From an uncultured beta proteobacterium (lineage in GTDB: Bacteria; Pseudomonadota; Gammaproteobacteria; Burkholderiales; Burkholderiaceae_C): a stretch of 38,231 bases of DNA. Positions 1 to 10,952 of this stretch are shown here, piece after piece. The notes beneath the pieces are model-generated. The model was given only the letters and a program-made list of their open reading frames with translations. It searched no databases and was not told the DNA's origin. The position numbers and the translations under genes are program-made. How positions within the stretch are numbered: position 1 is the stretch's first letter; each line of letters starts with the position of its first letter. The stretch is from contig CAIPBW010000043.1 in the NCBI GenBank assembly GCA_903863395.1, positions 1-38,231 on the forward strand, read 5' to 3'.

Positions 1-2340
1 CGAGTACGCCGCCGCGCCGCTGAACTGCAAGGCCACCCGTGCCTTGGGTTCTGCGCCGCTACGCACCTGCCGCTGCACCACGGTGCTGACCGGTCGCACA
101 CCCAGATCGCGGTAGGCGGTGACCAGTTCCGGCACCGGCAGACTCGCCAAATAGGTCGCCACCAGCGGACGCACCTGCTCCAGCGTAAAGCTCCCCACCA
201 ACACAAAGCTGAAGCCCTTGGCGCTTGAAAAGCGTGCACTCTCAATCGCCTCGATGCGATCCAGGCTGAGGTTGTCAAAGTCCTGTGCGCGCGCCGTCAG
301 CCACAGACGCGGATGGTCGGCGTACAGCGTGGTCTGCACCGCATCAGCAAAAACCGACTCGGGCCGCGCCACGCTGTTGCGCGCCGCGTCCTGTGAGCGG
401 CTGACAAACGACGCAAACAAATCCGGGTCGCGCCGCACTGCGCCAAATTTGCGGTGCAACAGCACAAACAGGGTTTCCAGGTCGGCGTTGCTGGCATAGC
501 CGCCGATGTCTTCGCTAAGCGCGTTCACGCTGCTGCGCAGCGACACCAGCTTGCCCGAGAGCATCTTCTGCGCATCGGTGGGTGAGTAATCTCCCACGCC
601 CATGGCCGCCATCGCCGCACTGGCGTACCCGGCGTTGAACTTGTCGCCCACATCAAACAGCGATTGCCCGCCAAAGCGGCTTGCCCCGAGCAAAATCTGG
701 TCGTTCTGGAAGTCGGTGGGTTTAAGCACCACCCGCACCCCGTTGGACAAATCCCACTCCACCAAGCCCAGCGCCGCGTTCTTGCGCTCGGCCACAATGC
801 TGCCCGCCTGCGGCGCGCGCGCCAAAAACGACGTAGCCAATTGCCGCTCGACCTTGGCAAGCACGGGGCGCTGCTCGGCTGCCTGCACCTGCGAGAGCAA
901 CTGCTCCTCCTTGGGGGTATTGCTGTCGGCCTTGGCGCTGCCGCTATAGACCACCAGCTTGGCCGCCGCCTGTGGCAGCACCGACTGGGCAAAGCGGTTG
1001 ACATCGGCCAGTTCAATCCCGGGCAACAACTCGCGCACATAGGCCAGCTCGTTGGTGATGCCGGGGATTTCCTCCTGCTCCAGGAAGTTGCGGATGTACT
1101 CGGCAGCGTACCGGTTTGAATCGGTCTTCTCACGCTCGGCATAGCCCTGCTCAACGCTGCGCAGCAGGTTCTTCTTGGCGCGCTCCAACTCCTGTGCGCT
1201 AAAGCCAAATTGGCGCGCGCGCTGGTTTTCGGCCAGCAGCGCATCGCTGGCCGCTGCGCTGCCCTCGCGCCCCAGCACCGCGCTCGACACAAAGGCGCGG
1301 TAGCCCGGTGCCAGCTTCGAAAGGCCACCGCCGCCACCGACAAACGGCGGTGTGGCCTGCTGCGTGATTTCCTGGATACGCTGACCCAGCATGCTGCCAA
1401 ACAGGCTCTCGACCAGGCCCTGGCGGTAGTCGCCCAGCGTGGCACGCGCACGGGCGTCGGTGAGCGGGTAGTAAATCCGCATGACGTTGTTGGTCGCTTC
1501 CAGGTCGGTCACCACCACCGCCTCGGAACTCGCGCGTGCGCCAATCGCGGGATAGGTTCTTGGGCGTTCATCCCGCGGGTTGACCAACTTGCCAAAGTGG
1601 GACTCGATCAAGCCCCTGGCATCGACGAGGTCGATGTCGCCGACCACCACCACCGCCATCAGATTGGGGCGGTACCAGTCGCGGTAAAAGCGCCGGATGG
1701 AGTCGGGCTTGAATTGCTTGAGGTTGTCCTCGGTGCCAATGGGCAAGCGCTTTGCGTATAGCGACCCGCTGAAAATTTTGGGGAGAATCACCTTGTTCAT
1801 GCGGTCCTGCGCGCCTTTGCCCAGGCGCAGTTCTTCCAGAATGATGGCGCGTTCGGAGTCGATATCGGCATCGTCCAGGCGCAGGCCATGGGCCCAGTCT
1901 TCGAGCACCAGAAATGCCTTTTCAACCTGTTCGCGCTTGTCGGTCGGAATCGGCAGGATGTAGACGGTCTCGTTGAAGCTGGTGTAGGCGTTGAGGTCGG
2001 CACCAAACTTCAGCCCGATGGACTGCAGGTACGAAATCAGCTCGTGCTTTTTGAAGTGGGTCGAGCCATTGAACGCCATGTGCTCGGTAAAGTGCGCCAG
2101 GCCGCGCTGGTCTTCGTCCTCCAGCACCGAGCCAGCCTTGACCACCAGACGCAACTCCAGGCGCTTTTCGGGGCGCGCGTTCTTCTGGATGTAGTAGGTC
2201 AGGCCATTGGCCAGTTGCCCCTTTTCGACCTGGTGCCCGACCGGCAGCGCATCGGCAAGATTGAGCGCCGCCTGCGCCGCTGCCATCCAGACCAGGGCCA
2301 GCAGGGCGACAAAGATTTTTCGATACAAAGCGGTGACCAT
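1..2340 (-). CDS. M16 family zinc metallopeptidase (pitrilysin-like), C-terminus beyond the left window edge
   Basis: Continuous minus-strand frame from ATG at 2340 (MVTALYRKIFVALLALVWMAAAQAALNLADALPVGHQVEKGQLANGLTYYI...) with signal peptide and HxxEH zinc motif (GLAHFTEHMAFNGS); no stop before the window edge. Confidence 0.9.
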   Translation of the reverse strand, partial: MVTALYRKIFVALLALVWMAAAQAALNLADALPVGHQVEKGQLANGLTYYIQKNARPEKRLELRLVVKAGSVLEDEDQRGLAHFTEHMAFNGSTHFKKHELISYLQSIGLKFGADLNAYTSFNETVYILPIPTDKREQVEKAFLVLEDWAHGLRLDDADIDSERAIILEELRLGKGAQDRMNKVILPKIFSGSLYAKRLPIGTEDNLKQFKPDSIRRFYRDWYRPNLMAVVVVGDIDLVDARGLIESHFGKLVNPRDERPRTYPAIGARASSEAVVVTDLEATNNVMRIYYPLTDARARATLGDYRQGLVESLFGSMLGQRIQEITQQATPPFVGGGGGLSKLAPGYRAFVSSAVLGREGSAAASDALLAENQRARQFGFSAQELERAKKNLLRSVEQGYAEREKTDSNRYAAEYIRNFLEQEEIPGITNELAYVRELLPGIELADVNRFAQSVLPQAAAKLVVYSGSAKADSNTPKEEQLLSQVQAAEQRPVLAKVERQLATSFLARAPQAGSIVAERKNAALGLVEWDLSNGVRVVLKPTDFQNDQILLGASRFGGQSLFDVGDKFNAGYASAAMAAMGVGDYSPTDAQKMLSGKLVSLRSSVNALSEDIGGYASNADLETLFVLLHRKFGAVRRDPDLFASFVSRSQDAARNSVARPESVFADAVQTTLYADHPRLWLTARAQDFDNLSLDRIEAIESARFSSAKGFSFVLVGSFTLEQVRPLVATYLASLPVPELVTAYRDLGVRPVSTVVQRQVRSGAEPKARVALQFSGAAAYS

Positions 2341-2510
2341 GAAATTCCAGTTCAAAGCGAAGGCGCAAGTTTAGAACTTATCGCTGGCATCGGCCCCGGC
2401 GCGTGCTCAGCGTCTAAACTGCGGCCTTCAGCACCAACAACCTGCCTTGCCTTGAACCCCCTCGCCGCCCCGCTGCCACCTTTTGACGCCACGCTTGGCA
2501 GGACGCTCGC

Positions 2511-3194
2511 ATGAGCCTGGGTCCGTCCGACTGGGGCGCCCTGTGGCTGACGCTGCAACTGGCGCTGTGCACCACGGCGCTGTTGCTGCTATTGGGCACA
2601 CCGCTGGCCTGGTGGCTGGCCCACACCGCATCGCGCTGGCGCATCCCGGTGGGCGCTGTGGTCACGCTGCCACTGGTGCTGCCGCCCACCGTGCTGGGCT
2701 TTTACCTGCTGGTGCTCATGGGACCGCTTGGCCCGGTGGGGCAACTCACCGCCGCGCTGGGGCTGGGCACCCTGCCCTTCACCTTTGGCGGCCTGTTGCT
2801 GGGCTCGGTGATCTACTCGCTGCCGTTTGCGGTGCAGCCCCTGCAAAACGCGTTTCAGGCGATTGGGCCGCGCCCGATGGAAGTGGCAGCCACCCTGCGC
2901 GCCAGTCCGCTGGATGCATTTTTTACGGTGGCGCTGCCGCTGGCGCGCGGTGGGCTGGTCACCGCCGCGATCATGAGCTTTGCCCACACCGTGGGCGAGT
3001 TTGGCGTGGTGCTGATGATGGGCGGCAACATTCCCGGCAAGACCCAGGTGGTCTCGACCCAGATTTACGGCTATGTTGAAGCGCAGGACTACGCGCAGGC
3101 CCATTGGCTGGCGGCGTGCATGCTGGTGTTTTCGTTCACCGTGCTGCTGGCGCTGGCCTACGTCAACCGGCCACGCGGCCGGGACACGCCATGA
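2511..3194 (+). CDS. modB: Molybdate ABC transporter permease ModB
   Basis: 227 aa membrane protein with binding-protein-dependent permease motif ([29 protein letters not shown]) and [21 protein letters not shown] typical of ModB; directly followed by modC. Confidence 0.92.
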   Translation: MSLGPSDWGALWLTLQLALCTTALLLLLGTPLAWWLAHTASRWRIPVGAVVTLPLVLPPTVLGFYLLVLMGPLGPVGQLTAALGLGTLPFTFGGLLLGSVIYSLPFAVQPLQNAFQAIGPRPMEVAATLRASPLDAFFTVALPLARGGLVTAAIMSFAHTVGEFGVVLMMGGNIPGKTQVVSTQIYGYVEAQDYAQAHWLAACMLVFSFTVLLALAYVNRPRGRDTP

Positions 3195-4276
3195 GCACAC
3201 CAAGCCACCGCATCGTTCTCACACTGGAGCGCCCACCACAAGGGCTGGAGGTGGATTTGACGCTGCCCGAGCGCGGCATCACGGTGCTGTTTGGGCCATC
3301 CGGCGCAGGCAAGACCACCTTGCTGCGCTGTGTGGCAGGACTGGAGCGCGCCGACCAGGCACTGGTGCGCGTAGCCGACGAGGTCTGGCAAGACGATGCC
3401 GCAGGCGTGTTCCTGCCGCCCTGGCAGCGCGCGATTGGCTATGTGTTTCAGGAAACCTGTTTGTTCGAGCACCTCAACGTGCGCGCCAATCTGGAATATG
3501 GTCAGAAGCGCGTGCGCGCAGCAGCGCCCCAAATCGCGCTGGAAGCTTGCATTGATTTGCTGGGCATTGCCCACCTGCTGCAGCGCAGCCCGGCGCAACT
3601 CTCGGGTGGCGAGCGCCAGCGCGTGGCGATTGCGCGCGCGCTGGCCACCCAGCCGCGCCTGCTGCTGCTCGATGAACCGCTGGCCGCGCTCGATCAGGCA
3701 CGGCGGCACGACATCCTGCCCTGGCTGGAGCGCCTGCGCGACGAACTGCGCATCCCCATGCTCTACGTGACCCATTCCGCTGATGAGTTGGCACGCCTGG
3801 CCGACACGCTGGTGGTGCTGGAGGCAGGTCGCGTGCGCGCGCAGGGGCCGGTGACCGAGGTGCTGGCGCAGATCGATTCTCCGGTGGTGCTGGGCGAAGA
3901 CACCGGCGTGCTGTTGACGGGCAGCATCGATGCGCGTGACCCCGATTGGCATCTGGTGCGCGTTGCCTTTGACGGCGGCCGCCTGTGGTTGCGCGACAGC
4001 GGCTGGGCCATTGGGCGGCGCGCACGCCTGCGCGTTCTGGCGCGCGACGTCAGCATTGCCACCGAGGCACCACAGCACACCAGCATCCAAAACCTGCTGC
4101 CCTGCGTGGTGCAGTCGATTGCACCCGACGCCCACGCCTCGCAGGTGCTGGTGCAACTGCGCTGCGGCGGCTCGCTACTGCTCTCGCGCATTACGGCTCG
4201 CGCTGCGCACACGCTGCAACTCGCGCCAGGCAACGCGGTCTGGGCCCAGGTGAAATCGGTCGCCCTGGTGGATTGA
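3191..4276 (+). CDS. modC: Molybdate ABC transporter ATP-binding protein ModC
   Basis: Walker [10 protein letters not shown], signature [15 protein letters not shown], Walker [13 protein letters not shown], and C-terminal TOBE/MOP-like region; ATGA overlap with modB. Confidence 0.92.
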   Translation: MSTPSHRIVLTLERPPQGLEVDLTLPERGITVLFGPSGAGKTTLLRCVAGLERADQALVRVADEVWQDDAAGVFLPPWQRAIGYVFQETCLFEHLNVRANLEYGQKRVRAAAPQIALEACIDLLGIAHLLQRSPAQLSGGERQRVAIARALATQPRLLLLDEPLAALDQARRHDILPWLERLRDELRIPMLYVTHSADELARLADTLVVLEAGRVRAQGPVTEVLAQIDSPVVLGEDTGVLLTGSIDARDPDWHLVRVAFDGGRLWLRDSGWAIGRRARLRVLARDVSIATEAPQHTSIQNLLPCVVQSIAPDAHASQVLVQLRCGGSLLLSRITARAAHTLQLAPGNAVWAQVKSVALVD

Positions 4277-4280
4277 GGCC

Positions 4281-5537
4281 ATGGAGTCGTTCGACGCCGT
4301 CATCCTTGGAGCCGGAGCCGCTGGTCTGTTTTGCGCCGGTGTGGCCGCGCAGCTAGGCGTCAAGGTCTTGCTGATTGACCACAGCCCCCGGGTGGCCGAA
4401 AAAATCCGCATCTCCGGCGGGGGGCGCTGCAACTTCACCAACCTGCACACCAGCGCCGCCAACTACCTGGGCAACAATCCGCGCTTTTGCCGCTCGGCGC
4501 TGTCGCGCTACACGCCGCAGGATTTCGTCCAGTTGCTCAAGCGGCATGCGGTGGATTTTCATGAAAAACACCAAGGCCAGTTGTTTTGCGACCGCTCGGC
4601 GCAAGACATCATCGACGTGCTGCTGTCCGAGTGCGACGCGGGCGGCGTGCAGCGCTGGCAACCTTGCGCGGTCCAGTCGATTCGCCACGGCAGTTCCGCC
4701 GCGCAGGAAGGCAGCACACTGCGCTACCAGATCGGCACGGACCGTGGCAACGTGGAATGCGCGGCGCTGGTGGTGGCCACGGGTGGCCTGTCGATTCCCA
4801 AGATCGGTGCCAGCGACCTGGGCTACCGCATCGCCCGCCAGTTCGACCTTCCCCTGGTGCCCACTCGCCCGGCACTGGTGCCGCTGTGCTTCGACGCCAC
4901 GGCCTGGGAGCCGTTTGCGGCCCTCTCGGGCCTGTCGCTGCCGGTGCGCATCGAAGCCGGCTCCAAAAAGGACAAGGTGGCGTTTCTGGAAGACCTGCTG
5001 TTCACCCACCGGGGCTTGAGCGGGCCGGCGGTGCTGCAGATTTCGAGCTATTGGCAACCCGGCACGCCGATTCGCGTTAACCTGGCACCCCAGGCCGACT
5101 TGCCCGCACTGCTGAACGCCGCCAAGGCCACCTCGCGCAAACGCATCGCCAACGAACTTGCCTCCTACCTGCCATCGCGGCTGGCGGAAACCTGGGTCGC
5201 ACAGGACGCCGCCGCTTGGAATCGGCCCATCAACGAAGCATCGGACAAGGCCCTGGCGGCGCTGGCCGAGCAGCTTAGCCGCTGGGAGCTTGCCCCCAGC
5301 GGGACCGAAGGCTACGCCAAGGCCGAGGTCACGGCCGGTGGCGTGGACACGGTGGCCTTGTCGGGCCAGACCATGGAATCGCGTCAAAGCGGCCTGTATT
5401 TCATTGGCGAAGTGGTCGATGTCACTGGCTGGCTGGGGGGCTACAACTTCCAGTGGGCCTGGTCCAGCGCCTTCGCCTGCGCCCAGGGTCTGGCGGCCCA
5501 AGTGTTGCCAATGCGCAGCACCTCGGCAAGCGAATGA
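4281..5537 (+). CDS. NAD(P)/FAD-dependent oxidoreductase, HI0933/YhiN (BaiN-like) family
   Basis: N-terminal Rossmann GAGAAGLFCAGVAAQLG; ISGGGRCNFTN and C-terminal GEVVDVTGWLGGYNFQWAWSSA are typical of the family. Confidence 0.9.
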   Translation: MESFDAVILGAGAAGLFCAGVAAQLGVKVLLIDHSPRVAEKIRISGGGRCNFTNLHTSAANYLGNNPRFCRSALSRYTPQDFVQLLKRHAVDFHEKHQGQLFCDRSAQDIIDVLLSECDAGGVQRWQPCAVQSIRHGSSAAQEGSTLRYQIGTDRGNVECAALVVATGGLSIPKIGASDLGYRIARQFDLPLVPTRPALVPLCFDATAWEPFAALSGLSLPVRIEAGSKKDKVAFLEDLLFTHRGLSGPAVLQISSYWQPGTPIRVNLAPQADLPALLNAAKATSRKRIANELASYLPSRLAETWVAQDAAAWNRPINEASDKALAALAEQLSRWELAPSGTEGYAKAEVTAGGVDTVALSGQTMESRQSGLYFIGEVVDVTGWLGGYNFQWAWSSAFACAQGLAAQVLPMRSTSASE

Positions 5538-5570
5538 GCGCGAGCCAGGCACCTTCTTTGCGGGAAACGC

Positions 5571-5576
5571 TATAAT
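5571..5576 (+). promoter_or_regulatory. Candidate -10 element (TATAAT) of the rpsU promoter
   Basis: Consensus TATAAT about 137 nt upstream of the rpsU start; -35 not clear. Confidence 0.45.
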
Positions 5577-5712
5577 CCGAGGCTTTTCTGGCAGACCCCC
5601 GTCGGCCAATACTAGTTACGCATAACAGATGGGGGAATACCGCTGAACGTGGCATGTGGGGCCCGATCTCCCCCCGTGACTGGCGACAGCACATTTTGGA
5701 CACCATTATTTA

Positions 5713-5925
5713 ATGACAACCATTCGTGTAAAAGAAAACGAGCCGTTTGACGTCGCGCTGCGCCGCTTCAAGCGCACCATCGAGAAACTGGGCCTGCTCA
5801 CCGACCTGCGCGCACGCGAGTTCTACGAAAAGCCCACTGCCGAGCGCAAGCGCAAGAAGGCTGCTGCCGTCAAGCGCAACTACAAGCGCATCCGCAGCAT
5901 GCAGTTGCCGAAAAAGTTGTTCTAA
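5713..5925 (+). CDS. rpsU: 30S ribosomal protein S21
   Basis: 70 aa, [70 protein letters not shown]. Confidence 0.97.
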   Translation: MTTIRVKENEPFDVALRRFKRTIEKLGLLTDLRAREFYEKPTAERKRKKAAAVKRNYKRIRSMQLPKKLF

Positions 5926-5985
5926 GGCCGCACCGGGCAGCGCGCGCCGCCGCCCCCACGGTCGTACACCGACAAGAGGCTTCAT

Positions 5986-6029
5986 AGCCCACCAAGCTCG
6001 CTAGGGGACGCTCCAGCGGGCTTTTTTTG
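5986..6029 (+). terminator. Candidate rho-independent terminator downstream of rpsU
   Basis: AGCCC ... GGGCT followed by a T-run (gcgggctttttttgtttt). Confidence 0.55.
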
Positions 6030-6054
6030 TTTTGACCGCACCACAGGAAGCACC

Positions 6055-6501
6055 ATGTCACTCAAAGACCAGATCACCGAAGATATGAAAACCGCCATGC
6101 GCGCCAAGGACAGCGCGCGCCTGGGCACCATCCGCCTGCTGCTGGCGGCGTGCAAGCAGCGCGAAGTGGACGAGCGCGTGGTGCTGGACGACGCCGCCGT
6201 GGTGGCGATTGTGGACAAGCTCATCAAGCAGCGCAAAGACAGCATCGAAGCCTTTACCAAGGCCCAGCGCATGGACCTGGTGGACCAGGAGTCTGCCGAA
6301 GTGACGGTGCTGCAAGCCTACCTGCCCCAGCGCCTGTCAGCCGATGAGGTGGCCACCCAGGTGCGCGCCATCGTGGCCGAACTCGGCGCCAGCGGCCCCG
6401 GCGACATGGGCAAGGTCATGGGCGTGGTCAAGGCACGACTGGCCGGCAAAGCCGAAATGTCGGCCGTCTCTGCCGCCGTCAAGGCGGCGCTGGCTGGGTA
6501 G
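6055..6501 (+). CDS. GatB/YqeY domain-containing protein
   Basis: 148 aa MSLKDQITEDMKTAMRAKDSARLGTIRLLLAACKQREVDERV...; typical rpsU-yqeY neighbourhood. Confidence 0.92.
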   Translation: MSLKDQITEDMKTAMRAKDSARLGTIRLLLAACKQREVDERVVLDDAAVVAIVDKLIKQRKDSIEAFTKAQRMDLVDQESAEVTVLQAYLPQRLSADEVATQVRAIVAELGASGPGDMGKVMGVVKARLAGKAEMSAVSAAVKAALAG

Positions 6502-6521
6502 TCTCTCCCGCCCCGGCAGGC

Positions 6522-7928
6522 TCAGCTTCCGGCGATTTTCATGCGGTTGATCAGGATCGAGCCTACCGTCTTGGCACCGTAGTTGTAAGCGTCAGCACCG
6601 ACGGCCTCGATGCCTTTGAGCATGCTGCGCATGTTGCCGGCGATGGTGATTTCGTGCACCGGGTAGGCGATGCGGCCCTTTTCGACCCAAAAGCCGCTGG
6701 CACCGCGCGAGTAGTCGCCGGTGACGTAGTTCACGCCCTGGCCCATCAGCTCGGTGACAAACAATCCGGTGCCAAGTTTTTGCAGCATGGCGTCGAGATC
6801 ATCACCGGGGCGTGTCAGGCGCGACGAGAACACCAGGTTGTGCGAGCCACCAGCGTTGCCGGTGGTGCGCATGCCGAGTTTGCGCGCCGAATAGCTGCCC
6901 AGAAAATAGCCCTGCACCCGCCCGCCCTCGACCACCTTGCGCGCTTGCACGCGTACTCCCTCGCCATCAAAGGGTGAGCTGCCCTTGCCGCGCAGCACAA
7001 ACGGGTCTTCCGTGAGGTCGATGTGTTTGGGAAACACCTGCTTGCCCAGGCTGTCGAGCAAGAACGAGCTTTTGCGGTAGAGCGAGCCGCCGCTGACGGC
7101 CTGCACAAAACCACCCAGCAGCCCTGCGGCCAGGGGCGACTCAAACAGCACCGGGCATTCGGTGGTGGCAATCTTGCGCGCGTTCAGGCGACTGAGCGCG
7201 CGCTCGGCGGCGTAGCGGCCAATGGCCTGGGGTGAGGCAAGTTGCGCTGGGTGGCGCATCGAGCTGTACCAGGCATCGCGCTGCATGCCGTCGCCCTCAC
7301 CGGCAATCGGTGAGACCGAGAGCGAATGGCGCGAGCTGGCGTAGCCGCCGCGAAAGCCATGCGTATTGGCGCTGAAAAAATGCGATTGCTGGGCCGAAAC
7401 TCCGGCCCCTTCGCTGTTGGTGATGCGCTTATCCGTGGATAGGGCTGCGGCTTCGCACTCCAGTGCAATGCGCGCGCCCTCCTCGCTGGTCAGCGCCCAC
7501 GGGAAGAACAGGTCCAGATCGCGTTCGCGCTGGTCTGGCGGAACAATGTCTGCCAGATCGGGCAGGCTGGCAAAAGGGTCTTCGGCGGTAAAGCGTGCGA
7601 TGTCGTAGGCGGCCTGCACGGTCTGGTGAATCGCGGCTTGGGAAAAGTCCGAGGTGCTGGCGTTGCCATGGCGCGTGCCCAGGTACACGGTCACGCCCAG
7701 CGATTTGTCGCGGTTGCGCTCGACGTTTTCGAGTTCGCCGTTGCGCACCGAAACGCTCAGCCCACAGCCCTCGGACACTTCGGCACTGGCGTCGGACGCG
7801 CCGAGCTTGGCCGCGTGGGCCAGCGCTATGTCCACCAGGGACTCGAAAAACGCGCGCGTGTAAGCAAAACCACTGTCGGTGGGCCGGGTCTTGCCGGAGG
7901 AAGAAGAGGAGGATGAGGGTGTATGCAT
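6522..7928 (-). CDS. pmbA: Metalloprotease PmbA (TldD/PmbA family)
   Basis: LGVTVYLGTRHGNASTSDFS, GYFLGSYSARKLGMRTTGNAGGSHNLV, GQGVNYVTGDYSRGASGFWVEKGRIAYPVHEITIAGNM; start chosen at MHTPSSS (7928), though the frame extends to 7952. Confidence 0.92.
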   Translation of the reverse strand: MHTPSSSSSSSGKTRPTDSGFAYTRAFFESLVDIALAHAAKLGASDASAEVSEGCGLSVSVRNGELENVERNRDKSLGVTVYLGTRHGNASTSDFSQAAIHQTVQAAYDIARFTAEDPFASLPDLADIVPPDQRERDLDLFFPWALTSEEGARIALECEAAALSTDKRITNSEGAGVSAQQSHFFSANTHGFRGGYASSRHSLSVSPIAGEGDGMQRDAWYSSMRHPAQLASPQAIGRYAAERALSRLNARKIATTECPVLFESPLAAGLLGGFVQAVSGGSLYRKSSFLLDSLGKQVFPKHIDLTEDPFVLRGKGSSPFDGEGVRVQARKVVEGGRVQGYFLGSYSARKLGMRTTGNAGGSHNLVFSSRLTRPGDDLDAMLQKLGTGLFVTELMGQGVNYVTGDYSRGASGFWVEKGRIAYPVHEITIAGNMRSMLKGIEAVGADAYNYGAKTVGSILINRMKIAGS

Positions 7929-7950
7929 AGCGGAGGCTATGATACTTGCC

Positions 7951-8616
7951 ATGTCACGAAAACTGAAAAAAGGCTACTTCGTCAAAGGAAAATTTGTTGC
8001 CGAAGGCAGCGAACTCGATCTTGAACTCAAACGCCAGCTCAAGGGCACCGATGAACAAAGCCGCACCGACCTCAAACGCGAAAGCACCGAGTTGCAAAAG
8101 CTCGGTGAAGACCTGCTGACCCTGCGCGCCGACCTGATGACGCGCCTGGAGCTGCCCGACAAGCTGGCGGAAGCCGTCACTGAGGCCAAACGCATTTCCA
8201 ACTTCGAGGGGCGTCGCCGCCAGATGCAGTTCATTGGCAAGCTCATGCGCCAGCTCGATGCGCCACGGCTGGACGACATCCGCACCGCACTGCAGGAACA
8301 GCACGCGCCCTCGGCCCAGGAAACCCTGGTGCTGCACCAGGCCGAGCTCTGGCGCGACCGCCTGATTGCCGACGACGACGCCGTCGGCCAGTGGGTCAAC
8401 CTGAGCCCCGGCACCGACGTGCAGCAACTGCGCGCCCTGGTGCGCCAGGCGCGCAAGGACGCCAAGCCCGAAAAGCCCGGCGAGGCCGTGCGCCATGGCC
8501 GCGCCTACCGCGACATTTTTCAGATCGTGCGCGAGCAGTTGCTTGCCGCGCACGACATTCCCGTGCGGGAAGATGACGCGCATGAAAGCCTGCACAACCC
8601 CGGAGCCGATGCATGA
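7951..8616 (+). CDS. darP: Ribosome biogenesis factor DarP (YjgA, DUF615)
   Basis: MSRKLKKGYFVKGKFVAEGSELDLELKRQLKGTDEQSRTDLKRESTELQKLGEDLLTL...; divergent from pmbA as in other proteobacteria. Confidence 0.88.
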   Translation: MSRKLKKGYFVKGKFVAEGSELDLELKRQLKGTDEQSRTDLKRESTELQKLGEDLLTLRADLMTRLELPDKLAEAVTEAKRISNFEGRRRQMQFIGKLMRQLDAPRLDDIRTALQEQHAPSAQETLVLHQAELWRDRLIADDDAVGQWVNLSPGTDVQQLRALVRQARKDAKPEKPGEAVRHGRAYRDIFQIVREQLLAAHDIPVREDDAHESLHNPGADA

Positions 8617-9233
8617 ATACCCCCGCTGCCGCCAGCTACGACCCCGTGCGCATCGGCATTGTTTCGATCAGCGACCGCGCCTCCAGCGGTGTGTACCAGG
8701 ACCAGGGCCTGCCCGCCTTGCAGGACTGGTTGCGCCGCGCGCTGCGCAACCCCATCCACTTCGAGTCGCGCCTGATTGCCGACGAGCAGGCTTTGATTAG
8801 TAGCACCCTGATTGAACTGGTGGACGCCGGTTGCAGCCTGGTGCTCACCACCGGTGGCACCGGCCCGGCCCTGCGCGACGTGACGCCCGAAGCCACCCTG
8901 GCGGTGGCACACAAGGTCATGCCCGGCTTTGGCGAGCAGATGCGCCAGATCAGCCTGAAATTTGTTCCCACCGCAATTTTGTCGCGCCAGGTGGCGGTCA
9001 TTCGGGAGCGCAGCCTGATCATCAACCTGCCGGGGCAGCCCAAGTCGATTGCCGAAACGCTTGAAGGCTTGAAGGACGCCAACGGCGCGTCTCTCGTGCC
9101 CGGCATCTTTGCCGCCGTGCCCTACTGCATTGACCTGATTGGCGGGCCTTACCTCGAAGCGCGCGAAGAAGTGTGCAAGGTGTTTCGGCCCAAGAGCGCG
9201 CTGCGCGCGCCTATTTACCCACCAACTCGTTGA
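8613..9233 (+). CDS. mog: Molybdopterin adenylyltransferase
   Basis: [81 protein letters not shown] overlap with darP. Confidence 0.93.
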   Translation: MNTPAAASYDPVRIGIVSISDRASSGVYQDQGLPALQDWLRRALRNPIHFESRLIADEQALISSTLIELVDAGCSLVLTTGGTGPALRDVTPEATLAVAHKVMPGFGEQMRQISLKFVPTAILSRQVAVIRERSLIINLPGQPKSIAETLEGLKDANGASLVPGIFAAVPYCIDLIGGPYLEAREEVCKVFRPKSALRAPIYPPTR

Positions 9234-9984
9234 GCTTGTCGGTCTCGAAGCGCTCGCTCAGCGCCGCGTCACCGGGTACACAATCAGCAGCGGCGCGATC
9301 GGCCGAGAGTTTTTCGATGGCGTGCCAGAGCAAGGCAATCTGGTGCTCCTGCGAGCCCGCCGTGTTGATCAGGCCATGCAAGGCCTGGCTCACCGGATCG
9401 TCTTCGAGCGTGATGCCATAGGCGTTGAACTTGCGGTCGGCGGGCGTCACGTCGGCACTTTCACCCGCCTTGGACGGGATGATGCGCGCCGGAATACCCA
9501 CCGCCGTGGCGCCTGCGGGCACCGGTTTGATGACCACCGCATTGCTGCCGATCTTGGCACCGTCGCCCACCAGAAAGCCGCCCAGCACCTTGGCACCGGC
9601 ACTCACCACCACGTCCTTGCCCAGCGTCGGATGGCGCTTGCTGCCCTTGTAAAGCGAGGTGCCACCCAGCGTCACCCCCTGGTAGATGGTGCATCCATCG
9701 CCAATCTCGGCGGTCTCGCCCACCACCACGCCCATGGCATGGTCAAAGAACACGCGCTCGCCGATGATGGCACCAGGGTGGATTTCAATCCCCGTGAGCC
9801 AGCGCGCGCAGTGCGAAATAAAGCGCCCCAGCCACTTGAGGCCATGCGTCCAGCACCAGTGCGCGGGCCGGTGCAGCAGCACGGCGTGCAGACCCGGGTA
9901 ACAGGTGATCACCTCCCAGGTGCTGCGCGCAGCAGGGTCGCGGTCAAGAATGCACTGGATGTCGGAGCGTAGGCGGGAAAACAT
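9211..9984 (-). CDS. cysE: Serine O-acetyltransferase
   Basis: [45 protein letters not shown]... with left-handed beta-helix hexapeptides ([46 protein letters not shown]). Confidence 0.94.
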   Translation of the reverse strand: MFSRLRSDIQCILDRDPAARSTWEVITCYPGLHAVLLHRPAHWCWTHGLKWLGRFISHCARWLTGIEIHPGAIIGERVFFDHAMGVVVGETAEIGDGCTIYQGVTLGGTSLYKGSKRHPTLGKDVVVSAGAKVLGGFLVGDGAKIGSNAVVIKPVPAGATAVGIPARIIPSKAGESADVTPADRKFNAYGITLEDDPVSQALHGLINTAGSQEHQIALLWHAIEKLSADRAAADCVPGDAALSERFETDKLNELVGK

Positions 9985-9994
9985 GGTGCCAAGT

Positions 9995-10801
9995 CTATCC
10001 GCTCACAGCGCTGTCTGTTGACACGCTGTCTGGTGCATCGCCTGCCTTGACCCCGGGTGCACCAGCGTCTTGCTGCAATATCGCCTTGGCAATGCCACGC
10101 AGGATGTGGATCTCCTCCTGCGTCACCGCAGCGCGATTGAACAACTGGTTCAGGCGCGGCATCAGCTTCTTGGGTGCCAGGGGGTCGAGAAAACCCAAGC
10201 CCACCAGCGACTGCTCCAGGTGCGCGAGCATGCCCGCAAGCTGCTGCGCGTCTGCCACCTGCGCCTGGGGCGGGGCAACGACCGACGCGTCGCTGGCAAA
10301 ACCGCCCAGCGCCAAACGCCACTCGTAGGCAACCACCTGCAGCGCCGCGCCCAGGTTGAGCGAACCAAACTTCGGATTGCTGGGAATGCTCAGGCAGACG
10401 TGGCAGCGGTACACGTCTTCATTGCGCATGCCAAAGCGCTCGGAGCCAAACAAGAACCCCACACCCTGGTGCTGCGCTGTCTGCAGACTTTCAAAATGCC
10501 CCCGGGGTGTGACGGTGGGTGGGCCAAAGTCGCGCGGCGTCATGGCCGTGGCGCACAGGTGGCTGATGCCGTCGAGCGCGTCATCAAGCGTGTCCACGAT
10601 TCGTGCGCGCTCAAGCACGTCGAGCGCCCCGCTGGCGCGCTGGATGGTTTCTTCGCGCCGCAGCACATTGGCCCAGCGCGGCGCTACCAGCACCAGGTCG
10701 TCAAAGCCCATGGTCTTCATGGCGCGTGCGGCCGCGCCAACGTTGCCGGCGTGGCTGGTTTCAATCAGGATGAAGCGGGTCTTCATGGTGGCAATCGTCA
10801 T
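9995..10801 (-). CDS. trmJ: RNA methyltransferase, TrmJ/TrmH (SpoU) family
   Basis: [78 protein letters not shown]; start may instead be 10786. Confidence 0.87.
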   Translation of the reverse strand: MTIATMKTRFILIETSHAGNVGAAARAMKTMGFDDLVLVAPRWANVLRREETIQRASGALDVLERARIVDTLDDALDGISHLCATAMTPRDFGPPTVTPRGHFESLQTAQHQGVGFLFGSERFGMRNEDVYRCHVCLSIPSNPKFGSLNLGAALQVVAYEWRLALGGFASDASVVAPPQAQVADAQQLAGMLAHLEQSLVGLGFLDPLAPKKLMPRLNQLFNRAAVTQEEIHILRGIAKAILQQDAGAPGVKAGDAPDSVSTDSAVSG

Positions 10802-10952
10802 ACAAAAACAGGTTCGGCAACGCTCGCTGGCACTGCCAGTGGTCCGTCCCGTTAAAATGGGCCTATTGTCGCCGCTTGCATCGTCGGGCGAAACGACCCT
10901 TGTTCATCCGCGCAAGACCGCCCGCTTGGCTGGTCCCACCCAAAAAATCCTT

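Noticed and set aside
4353-5609. 418-aa minus-strand ORF
   Set aside because: Antisense to the HI0933-family flavoprotein; no recognisable domain.
7860-7928. Ser-rich N-terminus of PmbA (SSSSSSS) as a phase-variable tract
   Set aside because: Codons are mixed TCC/TCA/TCT rather than a simple repeat, so slippage is unlikely.
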